This document shows, in pieces, positions 9,412 to 17,600 of a stretch of 64,000 bases of DNA (positions are counted from its first letter, which is position 1; each line of letters starts with the position of its first letter). The stretch is taken from assembly GCA_019637225.1 (NCBI GenBank), contig JAHBWC010000006.1, positions 62,001-126,000 of the forward strand, in the 5' to 3' direction. Position numbers and translations under genes: made by a program. This stretch comes from Labilithrix sp. Lineage in GTDB: Bacteria > Myxococcota_A > Polyangia > Polyangiales > Polyangiaceae. Under the pieces are notes generated by a model that ran no database searches, was not told where the DNA came from, and saw only the letters and a list, made by a program, of their open reading frames with translations.

Positions 9412-10818
9412 GTGCACACGCGCTCTCTTCTCGCGTCGCTGGTCCTCTTGGTCGGCGCGTGCTCGAGCGAGGGCGAGGGCGGCTCGCCGGACGGCTCGAC
9501 GGCCTCGAGCGGGAGTGACGGAGGGCCGAGCAGCGCCCCGCCCGACGGTGGCGTGACCGAGCCGATCGACGCGGGCGATCCCGCCACGGCGTGTCCTGCC
9601 CCGTACGACGCCGCCGGCCCGAAGGCCGGCGTCAACGAGGGCTTCTCCGCGGGAGGCCAGTCGAGGACGTTTCATCTCGTCCTCCCGCCCGACTCGTTCA
9701 CGGGACCGCGCCCGCTTCTCTTCGCCTTCCACGGCACGACCGAGAACGGGCCGAGGTTTCTCGCGCGCGCGAGGCTCGCCGACTTCGCGGCGAAGGGCTT
9801 CATCGTGGTCGCCCCGGACGCCGTCGGAAACGGCTCCTTCTGGCCCGTGTGGGACGCGATGCGCGCGCCGGGCAGCGAGGCTCTGCCGAACGCCGACCTC
9901 GAGCTCTTCGACCGCCTCCTCCGCTGCACGGCGGCAAACTACGCCGTCGACAAGAACCGTGTCTTCGCGACGGGGCACTCCGCCGGAGGCATCTTCACGA
10001 ACCGCCTCCTCCGGAGCCGCTCGAGCGTCCTCGCCGGGGGCATCGTGGGCTCCGGCGTCTTCGACTTCACCGCGTCCGGCACGAAGGCGCCGCTCGAGCC
10101 GATGCTCGTCGTCGTGACCTGGGGCGGCGACAACGACACCTACCGCGGCACGACGCCGAACGGCGTCAACGTGCCGGCGTTCAGCTTCGTCGAGCAGGCC
10201 TCGCTCGCGTCGAAGTTCTACGCGGCGGAGTCGGGCGTCGCTCACGCGCGCTGCCGCGGCGACAACCTCGGTCACGCGTGGCTGCCGCTGAACGACTGGT
10301 TCGCCGACCTCCTCCTCTCCCGGCCGAAGGGAACGCCGGCCTCGGCGTTCGCGCTTCCGGCGCTCCCGGCGAACGCACGGGCCGCGTGCTCGGTCGCTCC
10401 GTACGAGCTCGCGCCCTTGCCCGACATGACGTGCGCGCCGACGACGCGTGCAGGATGCACGGAGGCATGCCAGCTCTTCGCCGACTGCGCCGTCGAGAAC
10501 CGCACCGTCGGGCCGTCGCTCCAGGCGGAGCTCTCGGCGATCGGGTTCACGCAGTCGAGCTGCGCGGGCTGCGTGCAGCGCTGCCAGACCGGAGCGACGA
10601 CCCAGGTCGACGCCGCCGCGCTCGCCTGCTTCGCGACCAAGCAAGCCGCCGCGACGTGTGGACCGGGCATCGAAGGTGCGACGCCGCTCTTTCAGGCGAT
10701 CAACGAGTGCTGCAAGGGCAGGAGCGGCTCGAATCTGTGCGTCGATCTGTGCACGACGCTGAACGGCAACTCGGCCGCGAAGGCGTTCTTTCCGACGTGC
10801 CAGCAGATCGTCCTGTGA
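9412..10818 (+). CDS. secreted alpha/beta-hydrolase lipoprotein (PHB depolymerase/feruloyl esterase-like)
   Basis: 468 residues from GTG 9412. The signal peptide ends in a lipobox (LVGAC at about 13-17), followed by a Gly/Ser/Asp linker. The catalytic domain spans about 75-320. It has an oxyanion segment (FAFHGTTENG), a nucleophile elbow GHSAGG with Ser at about 185, a late Asp region (VVVTWGGDND) and a candidate His (GDNLGHAWLP), as in the LpqC/PHB-depolymerase esterase group. The C-terminal 130 residues are Cys-rich (CTEACQLFADC, CAGCVQRC, CCKGRSGSNLC), probably disulphide-bonded repeats of the kind seen in myxobacterial surface proteins. Substrate unknown. It is the last host gene before the defence island. 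Confidence 0.75.
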   Translation: MHTRSLLASLVLLVGACSSEGEGGSPDGSTASSGSDGGPSSAPPDGGVTEPIDAGDPATACPAPYDAAGPKAGVNEGFSAGGQSRTFHLVLPPDSFTGPRPLLFAFHGTTENGPRFLARARLADFAAKGFIVVAPDAVGNGSFWPVWDAMRAPGSEALPNADLELFDRLLRCTAANYAVDKNRVFATGHSAGGIFTNRLLRSRSSVLAGGIVGSGVFDFTASGTKAPLEPMLVVVTWGGDNDTYRGTTPNGVNVPAFSFVEQASLASKFYAAESGVAHARCRGDNLGHAWLPLNDWFADLLLSRPKGTPASAFALPALPANARAACSVAPYELAPLPDMTCAPTTRAGCTEACQLFADCAVENRTVGPSLQAELSAIGFTQSSCAGCVQRCQTGATTQVDAAALACFATKQAAATCGPGIEGATPLFQAINECCKGRSGSNLCVDLCTTLNGNSAAKAFFPTCQQIVL

Positions 10819-10874
10819 TGGCGCAGCGCTCTCGGCGGCGGGAGGCATGCGACGCAGACCGGCGTCGCTTGGCC

Positions 10875-10898
10875 GCTTCAACGGAGCCGCCGATCGAG
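10875..10898 (-). repeat. solo truncated CRISPR repeat left of fic
   Basis: 24 bases match the first part of the oldest repeat variant exactly (starting GCTTCAACGGAGC and continuing through CGCCGATCGAG). The second half of the repeat is missing, and the sequence runs into the 3' end of the fic gene 14 bp further on. Orientation is the same as the main array (crRNA sense on minus). It marks the left limit at which CRISPR DNA can be recognised. Confidence 0.85.
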
Positions 10899-10912
10899 GC
10901 CAGGACGAGCTC

Positions 10913-12124
10913 CTACTTCCTTGGGCGGGTGAGCTCGGTGCCGACCTTCAGCCGATCCAGGTAGGCGCGGTAGGCGAAGGAGCGATCGCGCTTCTTCCCC
11001 GTCGACTCGACCAGGACGCCGGCGTCGACGAGCAGCTCGACGGCTCGGATCGCCGTCGGCTTGGTGGTGTCGAGCAGCTTCGTCGCGGAGGCTACGGACA
11101 CGATCGGGTGGCGCGGCAGGAGCTCGAGGAGGCGCAGCGACCCGATGGAAACCTTGTCGGTGGAGAGTACGCGCGCGCGATCTTCGGCCACGAGCGCGAA
11201 CAGCTCGCGCGCGGCGGCGACGGCCTCGTTGGCGATCGTGGCGACCCCATCGAGGAAGAAGTCGATCCAGCCCTCCCAGTCGCCGTCGACCCGCACGGCG
11301 TCGAGACGGCGGTAATAGTCGTCGCGGTGGCGCTTGAAGAAGAGGCTCAGGTAGAGGAGCGGCTTGGTCAGCAGCTTCCAGTGCTCGAGCAACAGCGTCA
11401 CGAGCAAGCGGCCGATGCGCCCGTTCCCGTCGAGGTACGGGTGAATCGTCTCGAACTGCACATGGAGCAGACCCGCGCGCACGAGCGGGTGCTGCGCGTC
11501 CTCGCCGTGGAGGTACTTCTCGAACGCGCTCAGCAGCGCGCCGAGGGCGTGCGGCGGTGGCGGCACGTACATCGCGTTGCCGGGGCGGCTGCCACCGATC
11601 CAATTCTGGCTCCGACGCACCTCGCCGGGCTGCTTCTCGGCGCCGCGCACGCCACGCATCAGCCGTCGATGCGCCTCGTTGAGGAGCCGCATCGACAGGG
11701 GCAGGCCGCGCGGATCGGCGAGCTCTGCGCGCGAGTACACGAGCGCGTCGAGGTAGTTGCACACCTCCTCGACGTCGGCGTTCGGCGCGGCCTTCTCGTC
11801 CGTCGCGGTGGCATCCTCCTGCGCTTCGAAGGCGAGCAGGTCGACGAGAGTGGCCTGCGTGCCCTCGATTTGGGACGACACGACGGCCTCCTTGCGGACG
11901 AAGGCGTAGATGAACCAGTCGAGCGACGGCACCATCTCGCCCGCCAACTCGAGCCGAACGAGCGACTGCTCGGCCGCCCGCAGGCGGTCGACAAGCGCCG
12001 AGGTAAGCGCCAGCGGCGGATCCGCCGGCGGAAGCGCGAGCGGGATGAACGCCGCGATCTCCTCACCGCCGACCGTGCTCCGCTCGAGTCTTCCGGTCGT
12101 TCGCGTCGGCATCCTGGGCTCCAT
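10913..12124 (-). CDS. Fic family AMP-transferase-like protein with winged-helix C-terminus
   Basis: 403 residues from ATG 12124. ATG 12112 with GGAG just upstream is a plausible alternative. Domain order: an N-terminal Fic_N-type helical region with SSQIEG at 83-88, which fits the inhibitory (S/T)xxxE(G/N) helix of class II Fic proteins; the Fic core with the complete active-site loop HPYLDGNGRIGR (His about 228); then a winged-helix-like segment (about 315-390). Such proteins usually transfer AMP to a target, with the inhibitory Glu blocking ATP binding. Here that is family knowledge, and the target is unknown. The gene lies between a solo CRISPR repeat and an old repeat block, so it appears to have entered the array tail. 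The upstream operator cluster suggests autoregulation through its winged helix. Confidence 0.88.
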   Translation of the reverse strand: MEPRMPTRTTGRLERSTVGGEEIAAFIPLALPPADPPLALTSALVDRLRAAEQSLVRLELAGEMVPSLDWFIYAFVRKEAVVSSQIEGTQATLVDLLAFEAQEDATATDEKAAPNADVEEVCNYLDALVYSRAELADPRGLPLSMRLLNEAHRRLMRGVRGAEKQPGEVRRSQNWIGGSRPGNAMYVPPPPHALGALLSAFEKYLHGEDAQHPLVRAGLLHVQFETIHPYLDGNGRIGRLLVTLLLEHWKLLTKPLLYLSLFFKRHRDDYYRRLDAVRVDGDWEGWIDFFLDGVATIANEAVAAARELFALVAEDRARVLSTDKVSIGSLRLLELLPRHPIVSVASATKLLDTTKPTAIRAVELLVDAGVLVESTGKKRDRSFAYRAYLDRLKVGTELTRPRK

Positions 12125-12243
12125 GAGTCACGGCTGCTTGACCGGTCCGGAGCACTAGTCACGTCTGCTTGACTAGCGAGGGCAGCTAGGAAAGACATCT
12201 TGACTAGCAGCGGACACTAGTCAAGAAAACTTGACTAGTGTCC
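12125..12243 (-). promoter_or_regulatory. repeated CTTGACTAG operator cluster with perfect palindrome upstream of fic
   Basis: The motif CTTGACTAG or close variants recurs about every 30 bp (near 12137, 12167, 12198 and 12230). The distal end is a perfect 14-bp inverted repeat: arms 12212-12225 and 12230-12243 around an AAAA loop. The location immediately upstream of the fic start, the regular spacing and the dyad symmetry fit a multi-site repressor operator. The AT-rich centres could also serve as promoter elements. Confidence 0.7.
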
Positions 12244-12382
12244 GTTGGCGAGGCGAAGGCTACCGCTCGGCGTTGGCTAAAAACATGAGTTATTTTATGG
12301 CATTGGGTTGGTGCCAGCGTAGGTGTAAGCTAGCTCTTCTTCTCGTGTGCGCGGGCATCGAGGCCACGCCGACCATGCGCGG

Positions 12383-12633
12383 GTTTCAACGGAGCCGCCG
12401 ATCGAGTTCGACGGGGGCGCGGTGGCGCCACTCGACGAGCAGACGGGCACGCCTTCAACGGAGCCGCCGATCGAGATCGGCGGAAGGCCGGCGACCTGCA
12501 GGCGGAGCTCGACCTCGAGACGGTGCTTCAACGGAGCCGCCGATCGAGATCGGCGGAAGGAGGGCTCGACGAACGGCACATGGGTCCAGGTCGACCTGCT
12601 TCAACGGAGCCGCCGATTGTGGTCGATGGATAG
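12383..12633 (-). CRISPR. fossil CRISPR block A (4 repeats, 3 spacers)
   Basis: Repeats at 12383-12418, 12452-12487, 12525-12560 and 12598-12633. All carry GGAG where the main array has GTAG. The two central repeats end in GGCGGAAGG rather than GGCGGAGAG. The first is mutated in its 3' half, and the last keeps its first 20 bases and then degenerates. Spacers are 33-37 bp. These are the most diverged repeats, hence the oldest, and are separated from the rest of the array by the nucleotidyltransferase cassette. Confidence 0.93.
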
Positions 12634-12809
12634 GTGAGTCTGTCGAGGACAGCGCCACAGCGTCAGGACCGCGGTCGGTCCTCGGACTGCCACCCGGCAC
12701 GAATGAAGCAACTCAGTGGACTTGCCGCAGTCGTCCGCGGCGCTAGCGTCGCTCTCGAGGGCGTTCGCTTGCATGGCCGGGGGCCCCGCCGTAGGCTTGC
12801 CAAAGGACG

Positions 12810-13004
12810 ATGGATCGCAACCTCGACCTTCCTCAGCGGCTTGATCCCCGTGTTCGCGCGGAGGAGAAGAGCGCGTCTCGTGAAGACGATGCTCGAGCGC
12901 TCGCGATGCAGCTCAAGAGCGCGGAGGATCTTCGCGCCGAGAATGGGAAGTTCGCGTTCCCTCGTGCCTCGATCGATTGGTCGAGCGCGCGCCGCCACTG
13001 GTGA
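12810..13004 (+). CDS. small protein coupled to nucleotidyltransferase (possible antitoxin partner)
   Basis: 64 residues from ATG 12810 with an AAAGGA ribosome-binding site just upstream. The protein is highly charged and probably helical (REDDARALAMQLKSAEDLRAENG), ending in a Trp/Arg-rich tail. Its TGA stop overlaps the GTG start of the next gene as GTGA, the arrangement expected for a translationally coupled pair. Small gene plus AbiEii-like nucleotidyltransferase is a common toxin-antitoxin layout. The antitoxin role is inference. The pair sits between two fossil CRISPR blocks. Confidence 0.6.
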   Translation: MDRNLDLPQRLDPRVRAEEKSASREDDARALAMQLKSAEDLRAENGKFAFPRASIDWSSARRHW

Positions 13005-13798
13005 GTGCGGGTCCGCAGCTCTCATACCGGGACACTGCTGAGATCCTCGTCCGCCTTGGCGCTGTAGCTGAGGACATCGTCCTCATCGGCGGGCAGGCGC
13101 TTCACTTTTGGGTCAGCCAGTATGCGGCGCGCGATTCGTTCCTGTCGTCGGGAGCGCCCTTTACGAGCAAGGACGTCGACTTTTGCGGCGACGCCGAGGA
13201 GGCGCGAGCCGCAGCCGAAGCGCTCGGTGGAGAGGTTTGCGTTCCATCGCTGGACGATGCGACTCCCTCGACTGCGCTCGTGCGCTTCGAACACTCGGGC
13301 GCCAAGCACGAGATCGACTTCCTCGACAAGCCGCACGGTATTACTCGACTGGACGTCGAGCGGATGAGTCTCCTCGTCCACACGGGCATCGGCGAAGGGC
13401 GCTTCCGCGTGCTGCCTCCGATCCTTTGCATGGAGAGCCGGATCTGTAACGCCAGCCTTCCCGGCTACACGACCCCGCAGGCGCTTCGACAACTGCGCGC
13501 TTCAATCGTCTGCGCGCGCGAGTTCCTATGCGACCTCCTCGAGCACCAGGGGCTGCGTCCCTTCCTCAAGGCTGCGGAGCGCGTGTTTCGATTCACTCGC
13601 CTTCGCCTGCAAGCAAGGAACGTCTACGACGACCATGGGATAGATGCGCTGGACGCGATCCCGAGAGGACGTCCCGAGCCTGGCCTCGTGATGTTCAACG
13701 CTCAACGCCTTTCGCAGATGGAGACCATCCTCGCTCGGGAAAGGGCTCGGCGGCGTGCGATGGCTCAGGCACGAAGCCCGAGGTCGCCCGACCAGTAG
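13001..13798 (+). CDS. nucleotidyltransferase-fold protein, AbiEii-like
   Basis: 265 residues if started at GTG 13001, preferred because it overlaps the upstream stop (GTGA). TTG 12977 would add eight residues. The N-terminal half has the nucleotidyltransferase signature: IVLIGGQALHFW (about 26-37), then SKDVDFCGD with the DVD metal ligands at about 58-60, and a later EIDF acidic strand. This is as in AbiEii/MNT-type transferases of abortive-infection and toxin-antitoxin systems. The C-terminal half is helical. The last codons lie in what looks like a degenerate CRISPR repeat (about 13787-13809), so the 3' junction falls inside a repeat. Likely a defence or TA cassette; substrate unknown. Confidence 0.72.
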   Translation: MSAGPQLSYRDTAEILVRLGAVAEDIVLIGGQALHFWVSQYAARDSFLSSGAPFTSKDVDFCGDAEEARAAAEALGGEVCVPSLDDATPSTALVRFEHSGAKHEIDFLDKPHGITRLDVERMSLLVHTGIGEGRFRVLPPILCMESRICNASLPGYTTPQALRQLRASIVCAREFLCDLLEHQGLRPFLKAAERVFRFTRLRLQARNVYDDHGIDALDAIPRGRPEPGLVMFNAQRLSQMETILARERARRRAMAQARSPRSPDQ

Positions 13799-14247
13799 GT
13801 GGCGGAGAGGGGAGCGATGCCCGCATCTCGGGCCGTTTGGCCCCGGCTTCATGGGAGCCGCCCGATCGAGACCGGCGGAGAGGCCCGCGCCCCTGAGGGT
13901 GCCGTGGGCCATGGAGCCGCTTCAACGGAGCCGCCGATCGTGATCGGCGGAGAGTGATCAAGATCACGCCCTCTGTCTCCGGCAACCTCGTGCTTCAACG
14001 GAGCCGCCGACCGCGATCGGCGGAGAGAGCACCCGGCGCGGCGAGCGAACGTGCGAAGCGTGGTGCTTCAACGGAGCCGCCGATCATGATCGGCGGAGAG
14101 TACACCGGCGAGTGCGCGTGCCTCGTCGGCACGATCGCGCTTCAACGGAGCCGCCGATCGTGATCGGCGGAGAGGCGCCGCGCGGCATCATCATCGCCGG
14201 TGAGGAGGGTGGCTTCAACGGCTCCGCCGATCGTGATCGGCGGAGAG
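13787..14247 (-). CRISPR. fossil CRISPR block B (6 clear repeats plus one half repeat)
   Basis: Clear repeats at 13846-13882 (37 bp, mutated), 13919-13954, 13992-14027, 14065-14100, 14139-14174 and 14212-14247, with spacers of 36-38 bp. Most carry GGAG and a GATCGTGATC-type stem core. The repeat at 13992 already has the young core (GACCGCGATC). A degenerate repeat end GGCGGAGAG at 13801-13809 lies exactly 36 bp (one spacer) before the first clear repeat and overlaps the end of the nucleotidyltransferase gene. The block is intermediate in sequence between block A and the main array. Confidence 0.92.
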
Positions 14248-14267
14248 AGCCCTTCACGGTGTCGTGC

Positions 14268-14622
14268 GTCAGTAAGACTGACCCCCTCGCGTCACTAAAG
14301 CTGACCCCTTCCTGGAGTTCGAAAGGAAGGTAAAGTCGATGGAAGTAGAGAAGAAAATGGCTCCTCTCGGTGCGGAGGTAGCGATGATCGAGGCGGAGCT
14401 CGCACGTGCCGAGACCGAGGGCACGCTCGACGCGAAGCTCACCTTCTTCGCCAAGCCGAAGCTCCTCGTCATCGACGAGGTCGGCTATCTGCCCTTCGAG
14501 AAGCGCGCCGCACACCTCTTGTTTCAGCTCGTCGCCCGGCGCTACGAGCGCGGGAGCTCGCTGATCACGACGAACCAGGTCGTGACGCAGTGGGGGGCCG
14601 TCTTCGGTGACGACGTGTCGAT
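14268..14622 (+). mobile_element. IS21-type insertion sequence remnant inside the array
   Basis: A 20-base spacer stub follows the last repeat of block B. Then two related 18-base motifs, each ending CTGACCCC, occur at 14268-14285 and 14291-14308, resembling the repeated terminal sites of IS21-family elements. An istB fragment follows and is cut off about five bases before repeat 1 of the main array. istA, the start of istB and the other IS end are missing. An insertion followed by a deletion that also removed neighbouring repeats explains the structure. Confidence 0.75.
14390..14617 (+). pseudogene. istB: truncated istB (IS21 transposition ATPase)
   Basis: About 75 residues match the middle of IstB. 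They include the segment ARAETEGTLDAKLTF, the Walker B region KLLVIDEVGYLPF and the later SSLITTNQ and WGAVFGDDV blocks. The N-terminal half with the Walker A loop is absent, and the reading frame ends in the first CRISPR repeat. It cannot make a working helper ATPase. The preceding 50 codons of open frame are not IstB-like. Confidence 0.8.
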
Positions 14623-17600
14623 GCTTCAACGTAGCCGCCGACCGCGATCGGCGGAGAGCCTTCGCGATGCCCGTTGCCTGCCTCAGTTGGTTGTTGCTTC
14701 AACGTAGTCGCCGACCGCGATCGGCGGAGAGGAGGAGGTGCGGTGGGTCACGCCCCATCACGGTCAGGCGCTTCAACGTAGCCGCCGACCGCGATCGGCG
14801 GAGAGACCGACCGCCAGATCCGGTTCTTGACCCTCTGGCACGCTTCAACGTAGCCGCCGACCGCGATCGGCGGAGAGTCCTTGAAGTCGATGCAGAGCAC
14901 CGCCATCTCGTCGCTTCAACGTAGCCGCCGACCGCGATCGGCGGAGAGTTCATGGGCCTCCGGCCCGTCATCCACTTCCGCGATGCTTCAACGTAGCCGC
15001 CGACCGCGATCGGCGGAGAGCGGATCTCGCCGAGGTGCCGCGTCCGCGCGGCGAACAAGCTTCAACGTAGCCGCCGACCGCGATCGGCGGAGAGGCTGCT
15101 CGCGAGGGCCTCGTGATCCCCGCTGTGGCCAGCTTCAACGTAGCCGCCGACCGCGATCGGCGGAGAGCGGAGATGCTCGTCGGCGGCGGTCGCCGCGACT
15201 TGGTGCTTCAACGTAGCCGCCGACCGCGATCGGCGGAGAGCTCGCGTTCTGGCGCAGCCACGAGGACGGGTCACCGTCGCTTCAACGTAGCCGCCGACCG
15301 CGATCGGCGGAGAGAGATCGCGATCGCGATGCCGCTCGCGCACGCGAGCCCGCTTCAACGTAGCCGCCGACCGCGATCGGCGGAGAGCTGCGGAGCGAGG
15401 CGGTTGCCCACCGCCTTCGTCCGGCTTCAACGTAGCCGCCGACCGCGATCGGCGGAGAGTCACGTGGCGCTTCGTCCTCGGCATCGACTACGGCTTGCTT
15501 CAACGTAGCCGCCGACCGCGATCGGCGGAGAGCCGCCTTCGCCGCCGAAGTACTTCGCGGCCTGCTTCGCGCTTCAACGTAGCCGCCGACCGCGATCGGC
15601 GGAGAGCGCTCGAGGGTGTCGTGTCCTGGATGTACCAGGACGTGCTTCAACGTAGCCGCCGACCGCGATCGGCGGAGAGCCTGATCTGGGGCGGCCGCGT
15701 CCTCGTCATCAGCACGCAGCTTCAACGTAGCCGCCGACCGCGATCGGCGGAGAGATCTCCGCCGGCGCACTGTGGAACGACTTCCTTGGTGCGCTTCAAC
15801 GTAGCCGCCGACCGCGATCGGCGGAGAGGAGCCGCCGAGGTCGACGTGCCACATCGGCTCGACGCCGCTTCAACGTAGCCGCCGACCGCGATCGGCGGAG
15901 AGCCGGACAACGCGCCGCCGCTCGCGGGCCTGCGCACGTGGCTTCAACGTAGCCGCCGACCGCGATCGGCGGAGAGGACGACCGACCCCGGCGAGGACGA
16001 TGCCCCGACTCAGTGCTTCAACGTAGCCGCCGACCGCGATCGGCGGAGAGACGCGATCACCGAGGAGGCGCTCGGCGACGCCGGCTAGCTTCAACGTAGC
16101 CGCCGACCGCGATCGGCGGAGAGACAACTCGGACGCGCCGACGGCCGAGTCGATCGCCTGGCTTCAACGTAGCCGCCGACCGCGATCGGCGGAGAGCGAC
16201 TACGTCGAGGCGAGGCGGCCCGGCTACCTCTTGCTTCAACGTAGCCGCCGACCGCGATCGGCGGAGAGGCGCCCGCCGCTCACCTATCTCGCGTACACGG
16301 GCAGGCTTCAACGTAGCCGCCGACCGCGATCGGCGGAGAGCGCATGTCGATGCGCCCCGCGGCCTCGGCCGGCGCGTCGCTTCAACGTAGCCGCCGACCG
16401 CGATCGGCGGAGAGCGCCGGGGAGCGCGCGCGTCGCGCCATCGAGAGGAGCGGCTTCAACGTAGCCGCCGACCGCGATCGGCGGAGAGGAGGTGACCGGT
16501 GATCGCCCTCCTCGCAGCCGTCGCGCTTCAACGTAGCCGCCGACCGCGATCGGCGGAGAGGCCGCCTCGTCCACCCCCGTCGTCGCCGCCCCCAAGGCGC
16601 TTCAACGTAGCCGCCGACCGCGATCGGCGGAGAGCACCGGCGCCGAACACATCCCGGACTGGGACGCGCTGCTTCAACGTAGCCGCCGACCGCGATCGGC
16701 GGAGAGCCTCCTCCGCCGTCCCGTGCGCGTCGGCGACGTCCTGCTTCAACGTAGCCGCCGACCGCGATCGGCGGAGAGGCAGCCCGACGATCGACCACAA
16801 GGGCATCGTGACGTTGCTTCAACGTAGCCGCCGACCGCGATCGGCGGAGAGTGGCCGCCAGCCGCGCCGATGATGAGCAGCGACCCGCCGCTTCAACGTA
16901 GCCGCCGACTGCGATCGGCGGAGAGAGCAACGGCGTCCACTGGTGGCACTCCGTGCGAGCGACGCTTCAACGTAGCTGCCGACCGCGATCGGCGGAGAGC
17001 GGTGACGCCGTGCGCGTGGCGACAGAGCGCGAGGTCGCTTCAACGTAGACGCCGACCGCGATCGGCGGAGAGGTGCCTGGCGCCCGTCAATCGCTCGTGC
17101 ACGACGGCATGCTTCAACGTAGCCGCCGACCGCGATCGGCGGAGAGGTCGCCCTCGGGCCCGATCGTGTCGTCGGGCGCGTTGCTTCAACGTAGCCGCCG
17201 ACCGCGATCGGCGGAGAGGCACCGTCGCGTCCGGCGTGGCGACGCTGCTCGACTGGCTTCAACGTAGGCGCCGACCGCGATCGGCGGAGAGTCGCAGAAA
17301 GAGCACACGGCGATGATGATGACGATGATGCTTCAACGTAGCCGCCGACCGCGATCGGCGGAGAGACCTCGAGGAGCGGGCGTCGTCGGCGCTCGCGCTC
17401 CTCGCTTCAACGTAGCCGCCGACCGCGATCGGCGGAGAGATCCGGTGCTCAAGGACTACGCCGACCTCACGTCGCTGCTTCAACGTAGCCGCCGACCGCG
17501 ATCGGCGGAGAGGAGGCGCTGCTCGAGGTCTTCGGACCCGAGAAGGTGCTGCTTCAACGTAGCCGCCGACCGCGATCGGCGGAGAGATCCCGTTCACGCC

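Noticed and set aside
12419-12597. Block A spacers as CreA-like guides for the fic promoter
   Set aside because: By eye I found no stretch of matching bases between these three spacers and 12,125-12,243 long enough to support targeting. Kept only as a test to run.
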